Part shown: positions 33,529 through 42,748 of the stretch, piece after piece
How positions within the stretch are numbered: the stretch's first letter is position 1
How the letters are laid out: each line of letters begins with the position of its first letter
Source: Shewanella hanedai
GTDB lineage: Bacteria > Pseudomonadota > Gammaproteobacteria > Enterobacterales > Shewanellaceae
Reading direction: 5' to 3'
Assembly: GCF_007197645.1 (NCBI RefSeq)
Contig: NZ_VKGK01000040.1
Coordinates: 1 to 46,922 of the forward strand
DNA: 46,922 bases
The notes under the pieces: generated by a model
Told to the model about the DNA's origin: nothing
The model's database searches: none
What the model saw: the letters and a program-made list of their open reading frames with translations, nothing else
Program-made: the position numbers and the translations under genes

Positions 33529-36500
33529 TTAGTCTTGATCCAACTCGATATTAATACCAAGTGAACGGATCTCCTTCAACAATACGTTGAACGACTCTGG
33601 CATGCCTGGTTGCATCTGGTGGTTACCGTCGACAATATTCTTATACATATTGGTACGACCGTTAACGTCATCAGATTTAACTGTTAGCATTTCTTGAAGC
33701 GTATAAGCGGCACCGTATGCTTCTAGTGCCCAAACTTCCATCTCACCGAAACGCTGACCACCAAACTGAGCTTTACCGCCCAATGGTTGCTGAGTAACGA
33801 GACTGTATGAACCCGTAGAACGGGCATGCATCTTGTCATCAACCAAGTGGTTAAGTTTAAGCATATACATGTAACCAACGGTTACTTCACGCTCAAACTG
33901 GTCACCAGTACGACCATCAAACAATTTACGCTGTCCAGAAGTAGGAAGACCAGCAAGTGCTAGCATTTCCTTAATTTCTTTCTCTTTTGCGCCATCGAAT
34001 GCTGGAGTCGCAGTAGGAATACCACCTTTCAGGTTCTTAGCAAGACGAACAACTTCATCATCAGTAAATGAATCGATGTCGACGCGCTGCTGCACTTCAT
34101 CACCTAGTTCATAAACTTCTTTGATGTAGCCACGAAGTTCTGCTAATTCGCGCTGCTCTTCAAGCATTGCAGTGATCTTGTCACCGATACCTTTAGCTGC
34201 AGCACCCATGTGCACTTCAAGAACCTGACCGATGTTCATACGCGATGGTACACCAAGCGGGTTCAATACGATGTCGATTGGGTTACCATTCTCATCGTAA
34301 GGCATGTCTTCAACAGGGTTAATCTTAGAGATAACACCCTTGTTACCGTGACGACCAGCCATCTTATCACCAGGCTGGATAGTACGTTTAACTGCAAGGT
34401 AAACCTTAACAATCTTCAATACGCCAGGTGCTAAGTCATCACCTTGAGTGATCTTACGACGCTTAATTTCAAATTTCTTATCGAAATCTGCTTTAAGTTC
34501 GTCATGCTGTTCGGCAAGTTGCTCAAGTTCAGTCTGCTTACCTTCGTCTTCAATGCTTTGAACAAGCAAATGAGAACGTGGCATAGCATCAAGTTGAGCC
34601 TGTTCGAAGCCAGCAGCGAGTAGAAGGTTACGCGCACGTCCATAAACACCCTCTTCGAGGATTTGGAACTCTTCAGTCAAATCTTTCTTAGCTTGACGAA
34701 CATGCATCTCTTCGATTTCAACAGCACGCTTATCTTTCTCAACGCCGTCACGGGTAAATACCTGAACGTCGATGATAGTACCTTTAACAGAGTTAGGTAC
34801 GCGTAGTGAACTGTCTTTAACGTCAGAGGCCTTCTCACCGAAGATAGCCCGGAGGAGCTTCTCTTCTGGAGTCAGCTGAGTTTCACCCTTAGGCGTTACT
34901 TTACCAACTAGGATGTCGCCACCCTTAACTTCAGCACCGATATAAACGATACCTGATTCATCTAGCTTAGAAAGCGCAGACTCACCAACGTTTGGAATAT
35001 CAGCAGTGATCTCTTCACTACCCAACTTAGTATCACGAGCGATACAAGAAAGCTCCTGAATGTGGATAGTCGTAAAGCGATCTTCCATCGCTACACGCTC
35101 AGAGATAAGGATCGAATCCTCAAAGTTGTAACCGTTCCAAGGCATGAACGCGATACGCATGTTCTGACCAAGAGCCAAATCACCTAAATCGGTAGATGGA
35201 CCATCAGCTAGAACATCACCAGTAACAACTGGATCACCCATAGAACAACAAGGACGCTGGTTAATACATGTGTTCTGGTTAGAACGCGTGTATTTAGTCA
35301 GGTTGTAGATATCGATACCGGCTTCACCTGGGTGTAGCTCAGACTCGTTTACCTTAACAACGATGCGGCTTGCGTCTACGTAGTCGATGTGACCACCACG
35401 CTTAGCAACGACAACAACACCAGAATCGACTGCTAGCGTGCGTTCAATACCAGTACCAACAAGCGGCTTATCAGCACGCAATGTAGGAACTGCTTGACGT
35501 TGCATGTTCGCACCCATCAATGCACGGTTAGCATCATCGTGTTCTAGGAACGGAATAAGTGATGCTGCAACTGAAATGATCTGCTGTGGCGATACATCCA
35601 TATATTGGATATCGGCAGCACCCATAAAGGTAGAATCACCTTTATGACGACAAGCAATGAGCTCGTCCAACATACGGCCATTTTCATCTAAGTCGACGAT
35701 AGCCTGTGCAATAACATAACGGCCTTCTTCGATTGCTGACAGGTAATCGACCTGATCAGTAACCACACCCTCAATTACCTTGCGGTAAGGTGTTTCAAGG
35801 AAACCATAAGAGTTAGTACGTGCAAAACTTGCTAACGAGTTAATTAGACCAATGTTTGGACCTTCAGGGGTCTCAATTGGACATAAACGACCGTAGTGAG
35901 TTGGGTGTACATCTCGCACTTCGAAACCAGCACGTTCACGAGTCAAACCACCAGGACCAAGAGCCGAAATACGACGCTTGTGAGTCACTTCTGAAAGTGG
36001 GTTGTTTTGATCCATAAACTGTGACAGCTGAGAAGAACCGAAGAACTCTTTGACTGCAGCAGAAATTGGCTTAGCATTGATCAGATCTTGTGGCATAAGC
36101 TCATTAAGATCACCAAGACTTAAACGCTCACGTACGGCACGTTCTACTCGAACTAGACCTACACGGAACTGGTTTTCAGCCATTTCACCAACACTACGGA
36201 TACGACGGTTACCCAAGTGATCGATATCATCAACTTCATCATTACCGTTACGGATAGTGATGATGTTCTTCATTACAGCAACGATATCTTCTTTAGATAG
36301 AATGCCTGTACCTTCGTCATCATCGATACCGAGACGACGGTTGAACTTCATACGACCAACTTTAGACAGGTCATAACGCTCTTCGCTGAAGAACAAGTTC
36401 TGGAATAGGGCTTCTGCCGCATCTTTGGTTGGTGGCTCGCCAGGACGCATCATACGATAGATTTCAACTAATGCTTCAAGGCGGTTAGTTGTAGAATCAA

Positions 36501-37560
36501 TACGTAGCGTATCTGACATGTAAGCACCGTTATCAAGTTCATTGATATACAGTGTGCTTATCTCTTTATTGCCAGCCAAAGAAAGCTTAGCAAGATCTTC
36601 AAGCGTCAATTCTGCGTTAGCAGAAACTAATACTTCACCTGTATCAGGATCGATATAGTCTTGACCAGAAATCTTACCTACGATGTAGTCTACTGGTACT
36701 TCTAGCTCAGTAGTATTGCTCTTCTCAAGTTGACGAATATGACGTGCAGTAATACGACGTCCTTTCTCAACGATGATTGAACCATCACTATCTTTAATAT
36801 CGTAGCTTGCAGTTTCACCACGAAGGCGCTCTGCAACAAGTTCCATGACTAATGAATCTTTCTTGATCTTGAAATTAACGCGATCGAAGAACAGATCCAA
36901 AATATCCTGAGTAGAATAATCTAGTGCACGTAAGATGATTGAAGCCGCAAGTTTACGACGACGGTCAATACGTACAAATAGCGCATCTTTAGGATCGAAT
37001 TCAAAATCTAACCAAGAACCACGGTAAGGAATAATACGTGCGTTATAAAGCACCTTACCTGAAGAGTGAGTCTTGCCGCGGTCATGATCAAAGAATACAC
37101 CAGGAGAACGGTGTAACTGAGATACGATAACACGCTCAGTACCATTAATTACAAAGGTACCGTTGTCAGTCATCATGGGAATATCGCCCATGTAAACTTC
37201 TTGTTCTTTAATGTCTTTAACTGTTCCAGGTGCCGCTTCACGGTCATACAGAACCATGCGTAATTTAACGCGTAGTGGAGCTGCGTATGTAACACCGCGG
37301 ATTTGACACTCTTTCACATCAAAAACAGGTTCGCCTAGCTTATAGCTAACGTACTGTAGTTCTGAATTACCAGAAAAACTTTTGATGGGAAAAACGCTAC
37401 GGAAAGCGGCTTCAAAACCACGCTCACCTGTAGGATCTTGATCCGTGAACTTTTTAAATGAGTCCAACTGTATAGACAAAAGATATGGAATATCCAAAAC
37501 TTGTGGACGTTTACCAAAATCTTTGCGAATACGCTTCTTTTCAGAATAGGAGTAAACCAT
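33529..37560 (-). CDS. rpoB: RNA polymerase beta subunit
   Basis: Beta forms the other half of the active-site cleft and is the rifampicin target. The 1343-residue product starts MVYSYSEKKRIRKDFGKRPQ; a frame ten codons longer lacks the family start, and the chosen ATG has AGAGG upstream. The rifampicin region (SSQLSQFMDQNNPLSEVTHKR and RISALGPGGLTRERAGFEVR) has the wild-type D, H and S residues. Downstream are PFMPWNGYNFED-type catalytic sequences and the C-terminal clamp. It follows rplL across an attenuator-like hairpin. Confidence 0.98.
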   Translation of the reverse strand: MVYSYSEKKRIRKDFGKRPQVLDIPYLLSIQLDSFKKFTDQDPTGERGFEAAFRSVFPIKSFSGNSELQYVSYKLGEPVFDVKECQIRGVTYAAPLRVKLRMVLYDREAAPGTVKDIKEQEVYMGDIPMMTDNGTFVINGTERVIVSQLHRSPGVFFDHDRGKTHSSGKVLYNARIIPYRGSWLDFEFDPKDALFVRIDRRRKLAASIILRALDYSTQDILDLFFDRVNFKIKKDSLVMELVAERLRGETASYDIKDSDGSIIVEKGRRITARHIRQLEKSNTTELEVPVDYIVGKISGQDYIDPDTGEVLVSANAELTLEDLAKLSLAGNKEISTLYINELDNGAYMSDTLRIDSTTNRLEALVEIYRMMRPGEPPTKDAAEALFQNLFFSEERYDLSKVGRMKFNRRLGIDDDEGTGILSKEDIVAVMKNIITIRNGNDEVDDIDHLGNRRIRSVGEMAENQFRVGLVRVERAVRERLSLGDLNELMPQDLINAKPISAAVKEFFGSSQLSQFMDQNNPLSEVTHKRRISALGPGGLTRERAGFEVRDVHPTHYGRLCPIETPEGPNIGLINSLASFARTNSYGFLETPYRKVIEGVVTDQVDYLSAIEEGRYVIAQAIVDLDENGRMLDELIACRHKGDSTFMGAADIQYMDVSPQQIISVAASLIPFLEHDDANRALMGANMQRQAVPTLRADKPLVGTGIERTLAVDSGVVVVAKRGGHIDYVDASRIVVKVNESELHPGEAGIDIYNLTKYTRSNQNTCINQRPCCSMGDPVVTGDVLADGPSTDLGDLALGQNMRIAFMPWNGYNFEDSILISERVAMEDRFTTIHIQELSCIARDTKLGSEEITADIPNVGESALSKLDESGIVYIGAEVKGGDILVGKVTPKGETQLTPEEKLLRAIFGEKASDVKDSSLRVPNSVKGTIIDVQVFTRDGVEKDKRAVEIEEMHVRQAKKDLTEEFQILEEGVYGRARNLLLAAGFEQAQLDAMPRSHLLVQSIEDEGKQTELEQLAEQHDELKADFDKKFEIKRRKITQGDDLAPGVLKIVKVYLAVKRTIQPGDKMAGRHGNKGVISKINPVEDMPYDENGNPIDIVLNPLGVPSRMNIGQVLEVHMGAAAKGIGDKITAMLEEQRELAELRGYIKEVYELGDEVQQRVDIDSFTDDEVVRLAKNLKGGIPTATPAFDGAKEKEIKEMLALAGLPTSGQRKLFDGRTGDQFEREVTVGYMYMLKLNHLVDDKMHARSTGSYSLVTQQPLGGKAQFGGQRFGEMEVWALEAYGAAYTLQEMLTVKSDDVNGRTNMYKNIVDGNHQMQPGMPESFNVLLKEIRSLGINIELDQD

Positions 37561-37727
37561 GGGTTTCCTCTGATTGCGAGATGTGACCAAGACTGAACCA
37601 ATCGTATGATTGAAACAGCACGTTTGCCCATCACCGTTGATGGCAAGAACCTAACCAGTAATCTCTGCTAGGAACTGCAAAATCTGGCGATAAACGGTGA
37701 AAAAAAAATCGCCTGCGCATACAGCGC

Positions 37728-37759
37728 AAAAAAGGCCGACGGTTAAAAAACCGCCAGCC
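37728..37759 (-). terminator. rplL-rpoB attenuator (partial terminator)
   Basis: On the minus strand GGCTGGCGGTT and AACCGTCGGCC pair over 11 bp, including two G-T pairs, followed by TTTTTT. It lies in the 237 bp rplL-rpoB gap. In E. coli a partial terminator here sets the ratio of L7/L12 to polymerase; the same role is inferred. A second small stem (TGCGC/GCGCA, 37715-37729) follows. Confidence 0.8.
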
Positions 37760-37797
37760 CACACCTGATTACTCAGGTTAGTAAGTTAAAATATAAC

Positions 37798-38163
37798 TTA
37801 CTTGATCTCTACTGCAGCACCAGCTGCTTCAAGATCAGTTTTAAGTGCTTCTGCTTCTTCTTTGCTGATAGCTTCTTTAACTGCTACTGGAGCAGATTCA
37901 GCCATAGCTTTAGCTTCTTTCAGGCCTAGACCTGTAGCAGCACGAAGAGCTTTAATTACAGCAACTTTGTTAGCACCGAATGAAGTCATCATAACGTCAA
38001 ATTCAGTTTGCTCTTCAGCAACTGCAGCGTCAGCGCCGCCAGCAACAACAGCAGCTGCAGCAGATACGCCGAACTTCTCTTCCATTGCTTCGATTAGTTC
38101 AACAACTTCCATTACAGACATAGCTGCAAAGGCTTCTAAGATTTGGTCTTTAGTGATAGACAT
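37798..38163 (-). CDS. rplL: 50S ribosomal protein L7/L12
   Basis: L7/L12 forms the mobile stalk that recruits EF-Tu and EF-G. The 121-residue product has an N-terminal dimerisation domain (1-32), an alanine-rich hinge (about 34-50) and a C-terminal domain with EKTEFDV-like EQTEFDVMM, KVAVIKALRAATGLGLKEAK and the AGAAVEIK ending. It lies 45 bases after rplJ and is followed by the rpoB attenuator. Confidence 0.99.
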   Translation of the reverse strand: MSITKDQILEAFAAMSVMEVVELIEAMEEKFGVSAAAAVVAGGADAAVAEEQTEFDVMMTSFGANKVAVIKALRAATGLGLKEAKAMAESAPVAVKEAISKEEAEALKTDLEAAGAAVEIK

Positions 38164-38208
38164 AACAAAAAATTCCTATTGTTCTGAATTTAGGCAGCAA
38201 GTAAAAAC

Positions 38209-38709
38209 TTAAGCTGCTTCTTCTTTTTGATCGCGAAGTGCGGCCAGAGTACGTACGAATTTGCCAGCAGATGCTTCTTTCATAGTCATCATCAACTGAG
38301 CTAGTGCTTCGTCGTACGTTGGCAATTTCGCTAAACGATCAATATCGGCTGCAGGGATTAAAGTCCCTTCAAAGGCTGCTGCTTTAATTTCAAACTTCTC
38401 TTGTGCTTTTGCGAAATCTTTAAGAAGACGCGCTGCTGCACCTGGGTGCTCTTGAGAAAATGCGATTAAAGTAGGACCAGTAAACGTTTCGCTAAGGCAC
38501 TCAAAATCAGTACCTTCAACTGCGCGCTTAACAAGAGTGTTACGTACAACACGAATGTAAACTCCTGCTTCACGAGCTGCTCTACGCAGACCGGTCATTT
38601 CACCTACAGTTACACCGCGAGAATCGGCGACAACTGCAGATAAAGCACCTTTGGCAGCTTCGTTGACTTCAGCAACAATCGCTTTTTTGTCTTCGAGTCC
38701 TAATGCCAT
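38209..38709 (-). CDS. rplJ: 50S ribosomal protein L10
   Basis: L10 anchors L7/L12 dimers to 23S rRNA and, as the L10-L12 complex, represses its own mRNA in E. coli. The 166-residue product starts MALGLEDKKAIVAEVNEAAK, has DSRGVTVGEMTGLRRAAREA and the C-terminal helix that binds L7/L12 (about 135-166). It is preceded by an L10-type leader (38800-38930). Confidence 0.98.
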   Translation of the reverse strand: MALGLEDKKAIVAEVNEAAKGALSAVVADSRGVTVGEMTGLRRAAREAGVYIRVVRNTLVKRAVEGTDFECLSETFTGPTLIAFSQEHPGAAARLLKDFAKAQEKFEIKAAAFEGTLIPAADIDRLAKLPTYDEALAQLMMTMKEASAGKFVRTLAALRDQKEEAA

Positions 38710-38799
38710 TGGCTATACTCCTGGATTCTATCTAGGGAATTCCCTAGCAATTACCATGCTAAATATCTAAATACTTAGCTACTTACGGTGCTTATCCAG

Positions 38800-38930
38800 T
38801 AAAAAAATTTCTGGGGTCCGACACCGTCTACGTAGGAAATTAAGTTAACTCGTGGCTAACACCTACGGTCTTGGACGGAAGCCTATTTTGAATCACTAAG
38901 TGATAGAAAATAAGTCCCAACCCACAAGGT
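38800..38930 (-). promoter_or_regulatory. L10 leader (rplJ autoregulatory RNA)
   Basis: The minus strand has an AT-rich hairpin with ATCACT and AGTGAT arms (about 38891-38904), then GACCGTAGGTGTTAG pairing with TTTCCTACGTAGACGGT around a junction. This closely resembles the E. coli rplJ leader, including the conserved GTAGGTGTTAG and CTACGTAGACGGTG segments. L10-L12 binding would repress rplJ translation; this is inferred from family knowledge. Confidence 0.8.
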
Positions 38931-38936
38931 GCGCGC

Positions 38937-38965
38937 ATTATAAATTAATACGCACACTTTGTAAA
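38937..38965 (-). promoter_or_regulatory. rplJL-rpoBC promoter
   Basis: On the minus strand TTTACA (38960-38965), a 17 nt spacer and a perfect TATAAT (38937-38942) are followed by the discriminator GCGCGCACC. It begins directly after the rplA stop and drives the long L10 leader. The GC-rich discriminator suggests stringent control. Confidence 0.85.
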
Positions 38966-38967
38966 AC

Positions 38968-39669
38968 TTAGATTGCTTTAGCTAAAGTAGCTTGATCAAT
39001 CGCAACACCTGCACCCATAGTGGTAGAGATGCTGATCTTCTTAAGGAAAATACCTTTAGCTGAAGACGGCTTAGCCTTCACTAGAGCACTAATTAGTGCT
39101 TCTAAGTTTTCTTTAAGATTTGCATTGTCAAAATCCACTTTACCAATAGTAGTGTGGATGATGCCATTCTTGTCTGTACGGTAGCGAACCTGACCAGCTT
39201 TAGCATTCTTAACTGCTTCAGCAACGTTAGGCGTTACAGTGCCAGTCTTTGGGTTAGGCATTAGACCACGTGGGCCTAAGATTTGACCAAGTTGACCAAC
39301 AACACGCATTGCATCAGGAGAAGCAATAACTACGTCGAAGTTCATTTCGCCAGCTTTAACCTGTGCAGCTAGCTCATCCATACCAACTAGCTCAGCACCA
39401 GCAGCGATAGCAGCTTCAGCGTTAGCGCCTTGTGTGAATACAGCAACACGTACATCACGACCAGTACCGTGTGGCAGTACAGTAGCACCACGCACGTTTT
39501 GATCAGATTTACGAGGATCAACACCAAGGTTTACAGCAACATCAACACTTTCTACGAACTTAGCAGTAGCTAGCTCTTTTAAAAGTGTAATAGCTTCATT
39601 GATATCGTAGCTTTTTGTTACTTCTACTTTTTCGCGGATCAAACGAGCGCGTTTACTTAGCTTTGCCAT
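38968..39669 (-). CDS. rplA: 50S ribosomal protein L1
   Basis: L1 forms the stalk that moves deacylated tRNA from the E site and represses the L11 operon in E. coli. The 233-residue product starts MAKLSKRARLIREKVEVTK and has VAVNLGVDPRKSDQNVRG and the ILGPRGLMPNPKTGTVT signature. It begins four bases after rplK. Confidence 0.98.
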   Translation of the reverse strand: MAKLSKRARLIREKVEVTKSYDINEAITLLKELATAKFVESVDVAVNLGVDPRKSDQNVRGATVLPHGTGRDVRVAVFTQGANAEAAIAAGAELVGMDELAAQVKAGEMNFDVVIASPDAMRVVGQLGQILGPRGLMPNPKTGTVTPNVAEAVKNAKAGQVRYRTDKNGIIHTTIGKVDFDNANLKENLEALISALVKAKPSSAKGIFLKKISISTTMGAGVAIDQATLAKAI

Positions 39670-39673
39670 AATA

Positions 39674-40102
39674 TTAATCCTCTACTACCAAACCCATTGA
39701 ACGCGCAGTACCTTCAATTGAGCGAGTCATCGCTTCAATATCAGCACCAGTCATGTCAGACGCTTTAGTTTCAGCAATTTCCTGAACAGCGCTACGCTTG
39801 ATAGTTCCCACTTTATCTGTGTTAGGACGGCCAGAACCAGACTTCAGACCCGCTGCTTTAAGCAGTAGGAAAGATGCAGGTGGTGTCTTAGTTTCAAAAG
39901 TGAAAGAACGGTCACTGTATACAGTGATAACAACAGGAATTGGCATACCTTTCTCGAACTTTTCAGTACGAGCGTTGAATGCTTTACAGAATTCCATGAT
40001 GTTAACACCTTTCTGACCTAACGCAGGTCCGACTGGTGGCGACGGGTTTGCAGCACCGGCTGCTACTTGTAGCTTGATGTAGCCATCAACTTTCTTAGCC
40101 AT
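39674..40102 (-). CDS. rplK: 50S ribosomal protein L11
   Basis: L11 forms the stalk base and the thiostrepton-binding GTPase centre, and is needed for RelA activation. The 142-residue product has the N-terminal NPSPPVGPALGQKGVNIMEF block with the conserved prolines and a C-terminal RNA-binding domain. It is first of rplKA, with its own promoter and a leader of about 65 nt. Confidence 0.98.
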   Translation of the reverse strand: MAKKVDGYIKLQVAAGAANPSPPVGPALGQKGVNIMEFCKAFNARTEKFEKGMPIPVVITVYSDRSFTFETKTPPASFLLLKAAGLKSGSGRPNTDKVGTIKRSAVQEIAETKASDMTGADIEAMTRSIEGTARSMGLVVED

Positions 40103-40167
40103 GAGTATTTCCTCAGTATGGGTTCAAACGCTATCGACAAAATGTCTGCTAGCTCCCCGAAAATAAT

Positions 40168-40203
40168 GGGTGCAGATTCTACTACAAATCTGCACCCAGT
40201 CAA
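40168..40203 (-). promoter_or_regulatory. rplKA promoter embedded in a palindrome
   Basis: On the minus strand TTGACT (40198-40203), a 16 nt spacer and TAGAAT (40176-40181) form a promoter. GGGTGCAGATT and AATCTGCACCC (40168-40178 and 40187-40197) are perfect 11 bp inverted repeats that fill the spacer and cover the -10. In read-through RNA from nusG the same repeat makes a hairpin followed by ATTATTTTC, which could act as a terminator. Confidence 0.75.
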
Positions 40204-40225
40204 ATATTTTTTGTGCTTATTTTAA

Positions 40226-40777
40226 TCAGCTTTTTTCGATCTGACCGAAGTCTAGCTCTACAGGTGTAGAACGACCGAAGATCATGACAGAAACCTTAAC
40301 GCGATTCTTCTCATAATCAACCTCTTCAACGGTACCGTTGAAGTCAGCAAATGGCCCGTCAGTAACACGTACAACTTCACCTGGTTCAAAAATAACGCGA
40401 TGAGTTGGAGTCTCTGTAGTCTCTTGTAAGCGCTGAAGAATTGCATCAGCTTCTTTATCAGAGATTGGAGCTGGACGATCTGATGTGCCACCAATAAAGC
40501 CCATTACACGTGGGATGCTCTTTACTAGGTGCCAGCTTTCATCGTTCATTTCCATCTGGACTAATACGTAACCAGGGAAAAACTTACGTTCACTCTTACG
40601 GCGTTGACCGGCGCGCATCTCTACGATTTCTTCTGTAGGGACCAATATTTCACCGAAATAGTGTTCCATGCTGTGCATCTGAATATATTCATGCAGAGTT
40701 TTAGTGACACGGCCTTCATAACCAGAAAATGCCTGGACTACGTACCATCTTTTTTTAGCTTCAGTTGCTTCAGTCAT
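40226..40777 (-). CDS. nusG: Transcription termination/antitermination factor NusG
   Basis: NusG increases RNA polymerase processivity, helps Rho and links to S10 on ribosomes. The 183-residue product has the NGN domain (about 8-120; KKRWYVVQAFSGYEGRVTKT, then RKFFPGYVLVQM) and a C-terminal KOW domain (about 130-183; GEVVRVTDGPFADFNGTVEE). It starts nine bases after secE. Confidence 0.98.
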   Translation of the reverse strand: MTEATEAKKRWYVVQAFSGYEGRVTKTLHEYIQMHSMEHYFGEILVPTEEIVEMRAGQRRKSERKFFPGYVLVQMEMNDESWHLVKSIPRVMGFIGGTSDRPAPISDKEADAILQRLQETTETPTHRVIFEPGEVVRVTDGPFADFNGTVEEVDYEKNRVKVSVMIFGRSTPVELDFGQIEKS

Positions 40778-40786
40778 TCGAAATGC

Positions 40787-41158
40787 CTATACGCCAGTAA
40801 TAAAATTAACAATTCTCAGTAATACCGCGTCCATTCCCCAAAGGATTAACGCTAGTACACCGGTCGCCGCCAATACAATAAATGTTGTATTGAGAGCTTC
40901 TTGACGCGTAGGCCAAACTACCTTACGTACTTCAATCTGTGCTTCACGAGCAAAGCTTAAAGCTTGCTTGCCTTTCTCAGTTTGCAAAGCAATGAATCCA
41001 GCAATAACAAAAGCTACTACTACACTGATTGCGCGAACTAAAACACTTTCTTCGCTATACATTTGGTTGCCCACAACAGCGGCAGCCAACAAAATAACGA
41101 CTAGGGCCCACTTAACGATATCCAGAGAATTACTCTGGCTTTCAGTATTTGTTGTCAT
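40787..41158 (-). CDS. secE: Protein translocase subunit SecE
   Basis: SecE clamps the SecY channel. The 123-residue product is the three-helix gammaproteobacterial form: helices at about 14-30, 37-58 and 92-117, with the conserved amphipathic segment EVRKVVWPTRQEALNTTFIV between the second and third. It is first of secE-nusG, about 140 nt downstream of its promoter. Confidence 0.97.
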   Translation of the reverse strand: MTTNTESQSNSLDIVKWALVVILLAAAVVGNQMYSEESVLVRAISVVVAFVIAGFIALQTEKGKQALSFAREAQIEVRKVVWPTRQEALNTTFIVLAATGVLALILWGMDAVLLRIVNFITGV

Positions 41159-41299
41159 CGGTTAGTTCCGTTACTCACTACGACCTGAGCTTGCGTTTAG
41201 CTGATGGTTACAAGTGAACGCATCAAGCCACTAAGTATTCCGAACCCACACTTAATTTTACTTTTAGGGTGAGTGCAGAGGGTCAAAAATCGGCCATAG

Positions 41300-41328
41300 A
41301 TTGTATTCTTATTCTGACGACTAAGCAA
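41300..41328 (-). promoter_or_regulatory. secE-nusG promoter
   Basis: On the minus strand TTGCTT (41323-41328), a 17 nt spacer and TACAAT (41300-41305) are found about 140 bp upstream of secE and downstream of the tufB terminator. Confidence 0.7.
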
Positions 41329-41371
41329 GAATGCAAGCAAGGCCTAGGTCAGAATATGTGTAAAAAAACAA

Positions 41372-41395
41372 AAAAGGAAGCCGAAGCTTCCTTTT
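41372..41395 (-). terminator. Terminator of tufB
   Basis: AAAAGGAAGC, a CGAA loop and GCTTCCTTTT form a 10 bp stem, with T-rich sequence following on the minus strand. The core is identical to the terminator after the other tuf copy. Confidence 0.92.
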
Positions 41396-41421
41396 AGGAT
41401 GTTTAGTAAGAGTAATCGCGA

Positions 41422-42606
41422 TTAAGCGATGATCTTAGCTACAACACCAGCACCTACTGTACGGCCACCTTCACGGATAGCGAAGCGTAAACCTTCATCC
41501 ATCGCGATTGGGCAGATCAACGTGACAGTCATCTGTACGTTATCACCAGGCATTACCATCTCAACGCCTTCTGGCAATTCGATAGTACCGGTTACGTCTG
41601 TTGTACGGAAGTAGAACTGTGGACGGTAACCTTTGAAGAATGGAGTGTGACGTCCGCCTTCTTCTTTAGACAGAACATAGATTTCTGACTGGAAAGTAGT
41701 GTGTGGAGTGATTGAACCAGGCTTAGCGAGTACTTGACCACGTTCAACATCTTCACGCTTAGTACCACGTAGAAGAACACCACAGTTCTCGCCTGCACGA
41801 CCTTCGTCAAGCAGCTTACGGAACATTTCAACACCAGTACAAGTAGTCTTAGTTGTATCTTTGATACCAATGATTTCTACTTCTTCACCAACTCTGATGA
41901 TACCACGCTCTACACGACCAGTAACAACTGTACCACGGCCTGAGATTGAGAAAACATCTTCGATTGGAAGAATGAATGCACCATCAATAGCACGCTCTGG
42001 CTCTGGGATGTAGTTATCTAGAGCGTCAGCTAGTTCAATGATCTTAGCTTCCCATTCTGCTTCGCCTTCAAGGGCTTTAAGAGCAGAACCTTGGATAACT
42101 GGTAAGTCATCACCTGGGAAGTCATATTCAGAAAGAAGTTCACGAACTTCCATTTCTACTAGCTCAAGAAGCTCTTCGTCATCAACCATGTCACACTTGT
42201 TCATGAATACGATGATGAATGGAACGCCAACCTGACGAGAAAGCAGGATGTGCTCACGAGTCTGTGGCATTGGACCATCTGTAGAAGCAACTACTAGAAT
42301 CGCGCCATCCATTTGAGCAGCACCAGTGATCATGTTTTTAACATAATCGGCGTGACCAGGACAATCTACGTGTGCGTAGTGACGTGCAGGTGTGTCATAT
42401 TCGATGTGAGAAGTATTAATTGTAATACCGCGCTCACGCTCTTCTGGAGCGTTATCGATTTGTGCGAAGTTTCTTACTTCACCACCGTACGTTTTTGCAA
42501 GAACTGCAGAAATAGCAGCAGTAAGCGTAGTTTTACCATGGTCAACGTGACCGATAGTACCAACGTTTACATGTGGTTTATTACGTTCAAATTTTTCTTT
42601 AGCCAT
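41422..42606 (-). CDS. tufB: Elongation factor Tu, copy 2 (tRNA-tufB unit)
   Basis: This is the second EF-Tu gene, 394 residues, functionally equivalent to the copy at 24676. It starts MAKEKFERNKPHVNVGTIGH and uses ATG. All GTPase motifs are intact. Nucleotide differences from copy 1 cluster in the first third of the gene, while roughly the last 730 bp are identical by eye. It lies downstream of three tRNA genes, as tufB does in E. coli, and upstream of secE-nusG. Confidence 0.98.
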   Translation of the reverse strand: MAKEKFERNKPHVNVGTIGHVDHGKTTLTAAISAVLAKTYGGEVRNFAQIDNAPEERERGITINTSHIEYDTPARHYAHVDCPGHADYVKNMITGAAQMDGAILVVASTDGPMPQTREHILLSRQVGVPFIIVFMNKCDMVDDEELLELVEMEVRELLSEYDFPGDDLPVIQGSALKALEGEAEWEAKIIELADALDNYIPEPERAIDGAFILPIEDVFSISGRGTVVTGRVERGIIRVGEEVEIIGIKDTTKTTCTGVEMFRKLLDEGRAGENCGVLLRGTKREDVERGQVLAKPGSITPHTTFQSEIYVLSKEEGGRHTPFFKGYRPQFYFRTTDVTGTIELPEGVEMVMPGDNVQMTVTLICPIAMDEGLRFAIREGGRTVGAGVVAKIIA

Positions 42607-42748
42607 GGTATTGCCCCAATTAGATAACTTGGTGATGAAACCGCGTACAACAAAAAATCCGATGCAGTTAAAGGCATCGAATCGATTAATTTTTTGTATT
42701 TAGGATTTTAACAGGTTAACGCTGAAAGGGCAGTATTTAATAACCTAA

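Noticed and set aside
35900..36040. Drug-resistance substitutions in rpoB and rpsL
   Set aside because: The rifampicin region of rpoB and the streptomycin-site lysines of rpsL (28662-29036) read as wild type.
37561..37590. Ten-codon N-terminal extension of rpoB
   Set aside because: The extension includes the rpoB ribosome-binding site (AGAGG) and is not part of the beta family.
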